Shown one piece after another: positions 1-10,201 of a stretch of 64,000 nt of DNA (the stretch's first letter is position 1; each line of letters starts with the position of its first letter). This DNA is from Bacteroidaceae bacterium. Its GTDB lineage: Bacteria; Bacteroidota; Bacteroidia; Bacteroidales; Bacteroidaceae. Below the pieces are notes generated by a model. That model made no database searches. It worked only from the letters and a program-made list of their open reading frames with translations, and was not told where the DNA came from. Where the stretch lies: contig JAFZGA010000016.1 of assembly GCA_017555585.1 (NCBI GenBank), positions 27,984-91,983 of the forward strand. The letters are read 5' to 3'. Both the position numbers and the translations under genes were made by a program.

Positions 1-2150
<2,150 letters not shown>

Positions 2151-2213
2151 TTATATTAAGTTATTGTTCTTCGCATATGCCAATGACAAAACCGGAAAAT
2201 TTTTCGTCAATAA

Positions 2214-2245
2214 CAAAAGTAGCATAAAATAATTAATTTAAACAA
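2214..2245 (-). promoter_or_regulatory. Promoter of the GH2 gene
   Basis: Read on the minus strand, TACTTTTG (2221-2214) matches the Bacteroidota -7 box TAnnTTTG, and TTG (2245-2243) lies 21 nt upstream as a -33 element. Transcription would begin near 2207, giving a leader of about 60 nt before the ATG at 2144. Confidence 0.55.
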
Positions 2246-2253
2246 CTTCTTAC

Positions 2254-2284
2254 TTGTTGTTTTCACATTGTTCCTATATTTTTG
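2254..2284 (+). promoter_or_regulatory. Promoter of the GH29-cutC-xpt operon
   Basis: TATTTTTG at 2277-2284 fits the -7 consensus TAnnTTTG. TTGTTG at 2254-2259 sits 17 or more nt upstream as a possible -33 element. The start codon at 2308 is only about 17 nt beyond the expected transcription start. The -33 regions of this promoter and of the GH2 promoter nearly abut. Confidence 0.55.
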
Positions 2285-2307
2285 CATAAAATGACAAACT
2301 ACACAAT

Positions 2308-3624
2308 ATGAATTTTATGAAAAGAATCATGCAGGCTGCGATAATGGCATTACTGTTTGTCGCACCATCGGCCGTAAAGGCACAATATGTTCCTACCCAG
2401 GAAAATCTGCAATCGAGACAGGAGTTTGCCGACAGCAAGTTCGGTATCTTCATCCATTGGGGTATATACAGCATGTTCGCACAGGGCGAGTGGTACTTAC
2501 AGAACTACCCTATTGACAAGAATGAATATGCAAAGGCGGCTGATGCATTCTACCCGCACCGTTTCGACGCAAAGGCATGGGTTGCTGCTATCAAGGACGC
2601 AGGTGCAAAATACATCTGCTTCACAAGCCGTCACCACGACAGCTTCTCAATGTGGGACACCGAGCAGAGCGATTATAACATTGTAGATGCCACACCGTTC
2701 GGACGTGATGTAATCAAAGAGCTTGCCGAGGAGTGTCACAAACAGGGAATAAGACTGCACTTCTATTATTCACACATCGATTGGGCACGCGACGAATACC
2801 CCTTGGGACGCACAGGAACAAAAGTTATAGGACGCGACAAGACAAAAGCCGACTGGCCTGCATACTACGACTTCATGAACAAACAACTCACTGAGCTTCT
2901 TACAAACTACGGTGAGATTGGTGCTATATGGTTCGACGGCAAATGGGACCGCGACCAGGACAGCATACCATTCAATTGGCAACTTGACGAGCAGTATTCA
3001 TTGATACACCGCTTGCAACCGGCATGCCTCATAGGTAACAACCACCACGAGACACCGTTCCCAGGCGAGGATATTCAGATTTTTGAGCGTGACCTGCCGG
3101 GCGAGAACAAAGCAGGACTCAGCGGGCAGGACGTAAGCCGACTGCCATTGGAGACATGCCAGACAATGAACGGCATGTGGGGTTACAAACTTGTTGACCA
3201 AAACTACAAGAGCACTGAGACACTGCTGAGACTGCTTGTAAGCACATCGGGCAAGGGCGCAAACCTGCTGTTGAATGTAGGCCCACAGCCCAACGGCGAG
3301 ATACCGGCAACAGCCCTTGAACGAATGAAGGAGATGGGCGAATGGCTACGTGCCAATGGCGAGACTGTATATGCCACAACAGCCGGTGACATTCCTGCAC
3401 AGCCATGGGGTGTAACCACACGCAAAGGCAACCGCTTGTTCGTACATATCTTCGACTGCAAAGAGAAAGAGTTGTTCTTACCACTCGATTGCAAAGTAAA
3501 GAAAGCATTCACATACAGCGACAAACAGCCTGTCAAGTTCCTAAAGAGCAAAGAGGGCGTAAAACTGATGTTCAACGAAGTACCCGAAGGCATCGACTAC
3601 ATCGTAGAACTTATCACTAAGTAA
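2308..3624 (+). CDS. Alpha-L-fucosidase, GH29
   Basis: Predicted secreted exo-fucosidase removing terminal L-fucose from glycans. The N-terminus is a signal peptide ending near KAQ (residue 26); the second ATG at 2317 (MKRIMQ) is an equally good start. The catalytic barrel opens with the GH29 motif KFGIFIHWG, followed by FTSRHHDSFSMWD and RLHFYYSHIDW. IWFDGKWD carries Asp210, the expected nucleophile. At 438 residues it is about family length, with a short C-terminal beta domain and no T9SS sorting domain, so it is probably periplasmic. It is the first gene of an operon: cutC begins 5 nt after its stop. Together with the divergent GH2 gene it suggests processing of fucosylated galactosides such as mucin or N-glycan antennae; the substrate is inferred. 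Confidence 0.93.
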   Translation: MNFMKRIMQAAIMALLFVAPSAVKAQYVPTQENLQSRQEFADSKFGIFIHWGIYSMFAQGEWYLQNYPIDKNEYAKAADAFYPHRFDAKAWVAAIKDAGAKYICFTSRHHDSFSMWDTEQSDYNIVDATPFGRDVIKELAEECHKQGIRLHFYYSHIDWARDEYPLGRTGTKVIGRDKTKADWPAYYDFMNKQLTELLTNYGEIGAIWFDGKWDRDQDSIPFNWQLDEQYSLIHRLQPACLIGNNHHETPFPGEDIQIFERDLPGENKAGLSGQDVSRLPLETCQTMNGMWGYKLVDQNYKSTETLLRLLVSTSGKGANLLLNVGPQPNGEIPATALERMKEMGEWLRANGETVYATTAGDIPAQPWGVTTRKGNRLFVHIFDCKEKELFLPLDCKVKKAFTYSDKQPVKFLKSKEGVKLMFNEVPEGIDYIVELITK

Positions 3625-3629
3625 AGAAG

Positions 3630-4364
3630 ATGGCAATACTTGAAATTTGCGCAGGAAGCGTAGAGAGTGCTGTTGCTGCACGCGACGGCGGAGCACAACG
3701 CATTGAACTGTGCGCTGCACTGGAGGTGGGCGGAGTAACACCATCGGCCGGACTTATTGCCGAGGCACGAAAAGTCGAAGGACTGACACTCAATGTGATA
3801 ATACGTCCACGTGGAGGCGATTTCCTTTACAACGAGTACGAGGTTGCCTGCATGGAAGAGGATATACGCACATGTAAACGATTGGGAGTTGACGGCGTTG
3901 TCATTGGCGCACTCACCGCCGATGGCGATATCGATACAGTCACATGTAAAAGACTGATTGATACTGCAGACGGCATGAGCGTAACCTTTCATCGCGCATT
4001 CGACATGTGTCGCGATCCACAAAAGGCACTGGAAGAGCTCATCACACTTGGCTGCAACAGAGTGCTGACATCAGGACAGGCTCCTACAGCCGAAGCCGGC
4101 ATTGAACTGCTGGGTAAACTTGTTAAACAGGCAAATGGCCGCATAATAATAATGCCGGGTTGCGGTGTAAACAGCAAAAATGCAGCCAAAACACTAAAAG
4201 CCACAGGAGCAAACGAAATACACGCATCGGCACGCAAAAGCGTGGGCAGCGGCATGCTGTTCCGCAACAGTAGCGTGAGCATGGGCAACAGCGACAGCGA
4301 TGAATATGCACGCAAGGAGACCGATGTAAACGAAGTAAGAGCAATAGTAAACAGCATATTATGA
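3630..4364 (+). CDS. cutC: CutC family protein
   Basis: A 244-residue TIM-barrel protein of the CutC family, historically linked to copper homeostasis; its biochemical activity remains uncertain. Family features visible are [11 protein letters not shown] at the N-terminus, [15 protein letters not shown], the RPRGGDF motif, VTFHRAFDM, and the C-terminal IIMPGCGVN and NEIHASARK. It is cytoplasmic with no signal peptide. It lies 5 nt behind the fucosidase and overlaps xpt by 4 nt (ATGA), so the three are almost surely co-transcribed. That placement, and the barrel fold, leave room for an enzymatic role in sugar metabolism rather than metal handling. Confidence 0.93.
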   Translation: MAILEICAGSVESAVAARDGGAQRIELCAALEVGGVTPSAGLIAEARKVEGLTLNVIIRPRGGDFLYNEYEVACMEEDIRTCKRLGVDGVVIGALTADGDIDTVTCKRLIDTADGMSVTFHRAFDMCRDPQKALEELITLGCNRVLTSGQAPTAEAGIELLGKLVKQANGRIIIMPGCGVNSKNAAKTLKATGANEIHASARKSVGSGMLFRNSSVSMGNSDSDEYARKETDVNEVRAIVNSIL

Positions 4365-4927
4365 AAGCACTTAAAGAACGCATTCTACAAGATGGACGTT
4401 GCCTCGAAGGAGGTGTTTTGAAAGTCGACAACTTCATAAACCATCAGATTGACGCAACACTGATGATGGAGATAGCCAAAGAGTTTGTAAGACGCTTTGA
4501 AGGCACTGCGATAGACAAGGTCATCACCGTAGAAGCCAGTGGCATAGCACCGGCAATAATGGTTGCAAACCTGCTTGGCGTCCCAATGCTCTTTGCAAAA
4601 AAAAAGGTGCCGAGCACCATGAACGGAATACTCAAGAGCGAAGTGTTCTCGTTCACCAAGAGCCGTTCATACAACATATGTATCAGCGACGAGTTCCTGA
4701 AAAAAGGCGAAAAATGCCTTTTTATAGACGACTTCCTTGCCAATGGCAATGCCGCTTTGGGAATGATAGACCTTGCAACACAAGCCGGAGCAGAGATTGT
4801 GGGAATGGGATTTGTAATTGAGAAGGCATTCCAAAATGGTGGAGAACTGCTTCGCAACAAAGGAATACATGTTGAGTCGCTTGCAATAATAGAGAGCATC
4901 GAGAATTGCAGAATAAAACTTAAATAA
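4361..4927 (+). CDS. xpt: Xanthine phosphoribosyltransferase
   Basis: Purine salvage enzyme that joins xanthine to PRPP to give XMP. The 188 residues match family length. The type I PRTase signature [17 protein letters not shown] is present, as is the Xpt-like N-terminus [27 protein letters not shown] supplies part of the substrate pocket. The start ATG lies inside the last codons of cutC (4-nt overlap), indicating translational coupling. A strong hairpin ends the operon at 4944-4983. I see no purine riboswitch ahead of this gene; control would come from the fucosidase promoter unless an internal one exists. Confidence 0.95.
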   Translation: MKALKERILQDGRCLEGGVLKVDNFINHQIDATLMMEIAKEFVRRFEGTAIDKVITVEASGIAPAIMVANLLGVPMLFAKKKVPSTMNGILKSEVFSFTKSRSYNICISDEFLKKGEKCLFIDDFLANGNAALGMIDLATQAGAEIVGMGFVIEKAFQNGGELLRNKGIHVESLAIIESIENCRIKLK

Positions 4928-4943
4928 TAACAATCATAGTGAC

Positions 4944-4983
4944 ATAAACAGAGCGAGCTCCATATGGAGCTCGCTCTGTTTAT
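4944..4983. terminator. Bidirectional terminator between xpt and the transglutaminase lipoprotein
   Basis: A perfect 40-nt palindrome with arms running ATAAACAGAGCGAGCTCCAT and its complement. It lies between convergent genes and carries A-rich and T-rich flanks on both strands, so it can end transcription either way. Confidence 0.85.
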
Positions 4984-5006
4984 TTGCGCATCGGCTGTAT
5001 TTTGTC

Positions 5007-7631
5007 TTATTCGCTCAATTGCTTGATTACCTTCACCAGCTGTTCGCCAAGGCCTATTGAATAACCTTGTGACATGAACACCACGCGGTTGAAGGTGTCG
5101 GCAACAAGAATTATCGGGCGGTTAGGATTCTCGAGTTTCATATTGGCAACAATCTCGTTATAGATATTGTCGTTGATATCGGTACCCCATACCACTGTCG
5201 ACGGCAATTCGGGGAAATCGTTCACAAAGCGTTCTGCCTCGTTAGTATCGCGGAACAGCAATACCATCTTCTGCTCCCACTTCTCAAATTCGTCCTTGTA
5301 TGGCATGACATCGCGCAGGAAGTGGTTGGTAGGTTCACTGCCCGGTGCAACAAGTGCGATGATGTAATAACCACGGCCAGTAGCTGAAAGCAATGAGCGT
5401 TCGCGCTGTTCAGCTGTGTCATAGAACAGATTCTCGCTATTGAAGTCACCTATCACCTGCAATCTTTCATTGCTCTCGCGCAATACATACTGCAGCCTAT
5501 TCTCCTTACCCTCCTCTACTGTAAAGAATGTCAGGTGCGCCAACACACCGCCATCGGCCATGCGTGTGCCTGTCATCATAAAGTAGTCGCCTGTATCGAG
5601 GGCGCTACCGTCTTTCAGCAGCGATTCCCAAGTGGCATTCTCAGGGTAGTTCAGCAGTTGCAGACGGCCGTCTACAATCTTTGATATCGAGAAGTGTGAA
5701 TAGTACTTGGGATTATCGATGAACGCAGATGGGACAAACGATGCCTTGACCTGACCCTGTGGAGCATTGTTGCTCTCCAATGCCTCGAAGTTGACATCGG
5801 TCCAGTTGCCGTCCTTCAGATACTGTGTCTTGTTGGTAACCTCGTCGACACGCGCCGGAATTCCCATAGCACGTGCTGCCGATACAAAGAATATATCACG
5901 CGAATGGGTATCGGCTACACGCATTTCCCACACGCCTTTAGGCGACATGCATAGCGACAAAGGATTCCAAGTGCCGTCGACCTTGATGTTGTTACGGCAC
6001 CACTCTATCCACAATTCAGGATCAGCCTTGTACTTTTCGGCCTCAGCAGCAGGAATGACGCTCTTGAAGAAAGAGCGGTATGGAGTTATCATCTCATTGC
6101 TCACACGTGGATTGACAACATAATTGTAGAACCATTCTGCATTGTTGTTGCTTTCGAGAGCCTCAACGATATGATCGTTCAAGACATCAATGGAGACGTC
6201 ACGACGATCCTTTTCCGATATGCAGAACAGCAGTCTCATTGCCTTTTCCCTACCATCGGCAGGGCAAGCACGCAGGAAGTCGACCATAGTTGCATGATTG
6301 CCGCGTGACTGCTTGAGCAATGTTGCCACTGCAGCGGTATCCAGTCCGAGTTCCGCAGCAAGCTCTGCAGCGTATGCATCGGTCGGGAATGTTGCTACAT
6401 ATGCATTGCGGATGGAATCCTCACATGCAAAGCGACGTGCATTCTCCGCAGACTGTTCAGGAGTTACGGCTGGGATTGTATTACGTTCCTTAGGTGGTGT
6501 AATGTTCATCTCAAGTGTTGCTGTATAACCAGGTTCCTTATCAAGAACAACAGCAACATCACTATCCTTTCCGGCTGTAAATTTTGCAAAACCGAACTTG
6601 CCATCTTTCGAAGCCCATACAACCATGTCGCCATGACCGCATGTGATTGATGTCTCGCCGTTTTCATTACTTTCCTTGGTTGCGGCAGAATAGAACTCGG
6701 CATAGTTGTATATCTTGAATTCCACTGTTGCCTTTACGGGATTACCCTCCTTATCAACGACCTTTACACCGGTTGTGACCACAGGAGCATAGTTTGCAGT
6801 GACGTTGATTTCGGTATAGCATGGAGTTACACTCAACACCTCCTCGGGACCATCGTAACCACCGAACACATTGGTGTGCATGAGCATACCGCGTGATGCA
6901 GGGGCGTTGAACCATGCAAGATCGAGCACCGGCTCAGGCTCACATGCACCAAGGAAATGCCACTTGCCATCAACCCATGCCTCAACCCATGCGTGGTTGT
7001 TGTCGGTATGCGCCCAACGTGGAGTATACACCTGACGTGCAGGAATACCCATTGCACGCAGTGCAGCGACAGTGAATGTCGATTCCTCGCCACAACGGCC
7101 GTATGCTGTACGCACAGTTGCAAGAGGTGAGCTTGTACGTATGTCACTTGGAGTATATGTTACCTTTTCGTGACACCAATGGTTGATTTCAAGCACAGCG
7201 TCGTGCATCGAAAGATTACGGACGCGATCTTTCAACTCGTTGTAGAACACGGCACGGCTCGTGTCCATATTCTCGTTGTTCACGCGCACAGGCACTACAA
7301 AATGGAGGAATTCCCTGACGGGAACTGTTTTTCCCCAGGGCATTTCGGCACGTGCCTTAAGTGCATAATCGACATTCTGCAAATGGTATTCGGCAGGATA
7401 ATCTGCAATGTCGGGCAACGGCATATAGGCATACATGAACTGCATTGCCTGGAGACGCAGACCGTCCAACTCCCCAAAGATATCGAAATAGTTTCCACCT
7501 ACAAGATTGCGACGTTGCTCGAAAGCATTTGCAATTTTGCCGTTTTCATCGAAATTTTCGTTGCTGGAACAGGCATTGAACATAGTCATTGCCAACATTA
7601 CCGCCAAAAAGGTTCTTATATGTTTTTTCAT
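5007..7631 (-). CDS. Transglutaminase-like lipoprotein with a degenerate second domain
   Basis: An 874-residue predicted lipoprotein; the lipobox MTMFNAC puts the acylated Cys near residue 21. Residues about 150-240 form a transglutaminase-like (papain-fold) domain with YGRCGEES supplying the Cys and NNHAWVEAW the His; the Asp is less clear. Around residues 540-620 the same core recurs as ARAMGIPARVDEV, but Thr stands where the Cys should be and the His motif is absent. Between them lie beta-sandwich-like segments, and the final 120 residues (IIALVAPGSEP, RPIILVADTFNRVVF) resemble a thioredoxin fold without cysteines. It is probably anchored in the outer membrane, facing the periplasm or the surface, and may be a protease or crosslinking enzyme. 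Its substrate is unknown. Confidence 0.8.
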   Translation of the reverse strand: MKKHIRTFLAVMLAMTMFNACSSNENFDENGKIANAFEQRRNLVGGNYFDIFGELDGLRLQAMQFMYAYMPLPDIADYPAEYHLQNVDYALKARAEMPWGKTVPVREFLHFVVPVRVNNENMDTSRAVFYNELKDRVRNLSMHDAVLEINHWCHEKVTYTPSDIRTSSPLATVRTAYGRCGEESTFTVAALRAMGIPARQVYTPRWAHTDNNHAWVEAWVDGKWHFLGACEPEPVLDLAWFNAPASRGMLMHTNVFGGYDGPEEVLSVTPCYTEINVTANYAPVVTTGVKVVDKEGNPVKATVEFKIYNYAEFYSAATKESNENGETSITCGHGDMVVWASKDGKFGFAKFTAGKDSDVAVVLDKEPGYTATLEMNITPPKERNTIPAVTPEQSAENARRFACEDSIRNAYVATFPTDAYAAELAAELGLDTAAVATLLKQSRGNHATMVDFLRACPADGREKAMRLLFCISEKDRRDVSIDVLNDHIVEALESNNNAEWFYNYVVNPRVSNEMITPYRSFFKSVIPAAEAEKYKADPELWIEWCRNNIKVDGTWNPLSLCMSPKGVWEMRVADTHSRDIFFVSAARAMGIPARVDEVTNKTQYLKDGNWTDVNFEALESNNAPQGQVKASFVPSAFIDNPKYYSHFSISKIVDGRLQLLNYPENATWESLLKDGSALDTGDYFMMTGTRMADGGVLAHLTFFTVEEGKENRLQYVLRESNERLQVIGDFNSENLFYDTAEQRERSLLSATGRGYYIIALVAPGSEPTNHFLRDVMPYKDEFEKWEQKMVLLFRDTNEAERFVNDFPELPSTVVWGTDINDNIYNEIVANMKLENPNRPIILVADTFNRVVFMSQGYSIGLGEQLVKVIKQLSE

Positions 7632-7660
7632 AACGATTGATGTTTTTCATTTACCGGGCA

Positions 7661-7701
7661 TAAAGATATAAAGTTTAGTTCAATATTTCACTGTAAGTGA
7701 A
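7661..7701 (-). promoter_or_regulatory. Possible promoter and dyad upstream of the transglutaminase lipoprotein
   Basis: On the minus strand TATCTTTA (7668-7661) resembles the -7 box with A in place of the final G. A 15-nt dyad, TTCACT-GTA-AGTGAA (7687-7701), lies just upstream, in the region of the -33 box, and could be an operator. Both calls rest on pattern only. Confidence 0.3.
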
Positions 7702-7795
7702 GAAAATCGAACATCAAACAGAGTCCATATTCCCAAATTAACCATAAAACGACAATAAAAAGCGTCAAATCAAAACATGGGTAAAATAGATTTTG

Positions 7796-7803
7796 TATAT
7801 TCG
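7796..7803 (+). promoter_or_regulatory. Variant -7 box of the ABC transporter gene
   Basis: TATATTCG matches TAnnTTTG except for C in the sixth position. The expected transcription start is near 7810, which would make a start codon at 7812 almost leaderless and favours the GTG at 7824. Confidence 0.4.
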
Positions 7804-7823
7804 CGACATATTTGGTTTATAAA

Positions 7824-9479
7824 GTGAAAGAAAACAGCATACCGACAAAGAATTTACTGCGATGGCTATGGCATAACTCAAAGGATGCCAAAGGACAGGC
7901 CATTGCCAACATTGTCATAGGAGTGTCAGACGTAGCATGTCAGTTGCTATGGGTACTTGCATGCAAACACGCGATAGACATTGCCACAGGTGCTGCCGAA
8001 GGCTCATTGATGACCACCGGCATAATAATAGCCACGCTGATGACAACAGAAATAGCATTGCGTGCCGTAAGCCGCTGGATACATGCCGTCATAGGCAACA
8101 AGATACGCAACAAGTTGCGCCTCAAGATTTTTGCAAGACTGATGAAATGTGACTGGCTGCACCTTTACAAACGCCACACAGGTGACCTTGTAAACCGCTT
8201 GGAGGGTGATGTAAGCAGCATAACGACACTTATAACCGAGACTATTCCCTCAACGATAGTAGTGTTCGTACAGTTGATTGCTTCATTCGGTCTGCTGTTC
8301 TGCATGAGCAGGGAACTTGCAGTGTCAGTTGTTGTAGTCCTGCCGATATGCCTTATAGCAAGCCGTTTCTACATACGTAGAATGCGCAAATACAATCGCG
8401 AAGTACGTAACAGCGACAGCAACATACAATCGGTGCTACAGGAGAGTCTCCAGCACAAGGAGGTAATCAAGGCTATGGAGCAGAACAGTTCCACAGAACA
8501 GCGTCTTGAAGCGTTGCAGGGCAAACTGCACGAGCAGATTTCGCGTCGTACACGATTCTCTCTCGGATCGTTCACGCTTATCCAGGCGGGATTTGCCGCA
8601 GGCTATCTCATAGCTTTCATATGGGGAACAGCCGGCTTGCGTGACGCTGTCATAACATACGGAACAATGGCGGCTTACCTGCAGCTTGTAGGACTCATAC
8701 AACGTCCTACCATGAACCTTAGCCAATACATTCCCGGCATAGCCTCATCGCTCACCGCTGCAGAAAGACTTTATGAGCTTGAAGATATTCCGCTTGAACA
8801 GCAAGGGGCAAATATCATGCTTGACAAAACTGCCGGAGTGCGTTTCAGGAATGTAACATTCTCGTACGAAGAGGGTAGCCGCAAGATCCTGAACGGTTTC
8901 AGCTACGATTTTCCACCAGAAAGCATTACAGCCATAGTAGGTGAAACAGGAGCCGGCAAAACGACTCTGCTGAGACTGCTAATTGCGCTCACAACGCCAC
9001 GAGAGGGAGAAATTAAACTGTACAACAGTAACGAAAGATACACCGTATCGACATTGACAAGGGGAAATATCGTATACATTCCACAGGGCAACAGCCTCAT
9101 CAGCGGAACAATCAGGGAGAATCTTCTCATGGGCAATCCTGACGCAACTGAAGAGGATATGAGAGAGGCCCTGCACACAGCATGCGCCGATTATGTACTT
9201 GAGTTGCCCGACGGTCTTGACAGCCCCATAACAGAGAGCGGCGGCGGTATCAGCGAGGGACAGGCACAACGCATTTCAGTAGCCCGTTCACTGTTGCGTC
9301 CAGGAAGTATTATGATTTTTGATGAAGCCACATCGGCACTCGATGAGGATACAGAGCAGGAGATGCTGAAAAGACTTACTGAGAAGAAGATAGGCAAGAC
9401 ACTCATTTTTGTCACCCACCGTCCTGCGGTCATAAAGCACTGCACCCAAACGCTTGAAATCAAGAGGACAAAAGCATAA
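7824..9479 (+). CDS. ABC transporter, fused permease and ATPase (exporter type)
   Basis: A half-transporter of the ABC exporter type, expected to work as a homodimer in the inner membrane. The N-terminal 320 residues hold six predicted helices of the ABC membrane domain. The ATPase domain shows Walker A GETGAGKTTLLRLL, a signature reading ISEGQAQR in place of the usual LSGGQ, Walker B MIFDEATSALD and the H-loop FVTHRP. No ATG lies near the start: the frame offers TTG at 7812 or GTG at 7824. I prefer GTG because a -7-like box at 7796-7803 would place the transcript start near 7810. It stands alone between its own promoter and a terminator at 9490, so context does not reveal the substrate. Confidence 0.88.
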   Translation: MKENSIPTKNLLRWLWHNSKDAKGQAIANIVIGVSDVACQLLWVLACKHAIDIATGAAEGSLMTTGIIIATLMTTEIALRAVSRWIHAVIGNKIRNKLRLKIFARLMKCDWLHLYKRHTGDLVNRLEGDVSSITTLITETIPSTIVVFVQLIASFGLLFCMSRELAVSVVVVLPICLIASRFYIRRMRKYNREVRNSDSNIQSVLQESLQHKEVIKAMEQNSSTEQRLEALQGKLHEQISRRTRFSLGSFTLIQAGFAAGYLIAFIWGTAGLRDAVITYGTMAAYLQLVGLIQRPTMNLSQYIPGIASSLTAAERLYELEDIPLEQQGANIMLDKTAGVRFRNVTFSYEEGSRKILNGFSYDFPPESITAIVGETGAGKTTLLRLLIALTTPREGEIKLYNSNERYTVSTLTRGNIVYIPQGNSLISGTIRENLLMGNPDATEEDMREALHTACADYVLELPDGLDSPITESGGGISEGQAQRISVARSLLRPGSIMIFDEATSALDEDTEQEMLKRLTEKKIGKTLIFVTHRPAVIKHCTQTLEIKRTKA

Positions 9480-9489
9480 AAATACACCA

Positions 9490-9520
9490 AAAAGACGCCT
9501 TCGGGTGTCTTTTATATTAT
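9490..9520 (+). terminator. Terminator of the ABC transporter gene
   Basis: Ten-base-pair stem AAAAGACGCC / GGTGTCTTTT with one G-T pair around a UUCG tetraloop, followed by a T-rich tail; it starts 10 nt after the stop codon. Confidence 0.85.
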
Positions 9521-9589
9521 AAAAAAACACAGCAACGACAATAAAGCATGAAAAAATGCGTTTTGTAATAGCATAAATGAGTTAATACT

Positions 9590-10183
9590 ATGATAGAATA
9601 CCTAAGAGGCGAGATAGCCGAATTGACACCGGCAACAGCAATAATCGAGTGCTGCGGTGTAGGCTACGAGACAAGCATTACATTGAACACATACAGCGCT
9701 CTGCAGGGCAAAAAAGATACAAAGCTATATATTTACGAAGTTATCCGCGAGGACGCACACCAGCTGTTCGGATTCAGCAACAAGAGTGAACGCGAACTTT
9801 TCCTGTTGCTCATATCGGTTTCAGGAATAGGCGGCAACACTGCACGCACCATCTTGTCGGCATTCACTGTCAACGAGTTGTGCGAAGCCATAATCACAGG
9901 CAATGAGGCTGCAATTAAGAGCGTAAAGGGCATTGGCCTCAAGACAGCACAGAGAATCATCATCGACCTGAAAGACAAGATAAAGGGTATCGGCAGCGAC
10001 TTTGCAGGCAACACTGTTGCACCTGCTACAATCAACAACGATGTCATCGACGGTGCAACTTCGGCACTAATAATGTTGGGTTTCCCGGCTGCTGCCACAA
10101 ACAAGGTTGTCCAGTCTATCGTAAAGAGCGAGCCGCAAGCTACTATCGAGCAGGTGATAAAGCTTGCCCTAAAGCAACTCTAA
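9590..10183 (+). CDS. ruvA: Holliday junction branch migration protein RuvA
   Basis: DNA-binding subunit of the RuvAB branch-migration machine, which grips four-way junctions during recombination repair. The 197 residues match family length. The N-terminal OB fold opens MIEYLRGEI and includes CCGVGYE. The two helix-hairpin-helix motifs appear as [17 protein letters not shown] and [19 protein letters not shown]. The C-terminal domain III, which contacts RuvB, is represented by ALIMLGF and the closing helices. sprA begins 18 nt after the stop, so the two are likely one transcript; this pairing occurs in other Bacteroidota and is not a functional link I can explain. Confidence 0.97.
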   Translation: MIEYLRGEIAELTPATAIIECCGVGYETSITLNTYSALQGKKDTKLYIYEVIREDAHQLFGFSNKSERELFLLLISVSGIGGNTARTILSAFTVNELCEAIITGNEAAIKSVKGIGLKTAQRIIIDLKDKIKGIGSDFAGNTVAPATINNDVIDGATSALIMLGFPAAATNKVVQSIVKSEPQATIEQVIKLALKQL

Positions 10184-10201
10184 AACAGGCAGACACAGAC
10201 G

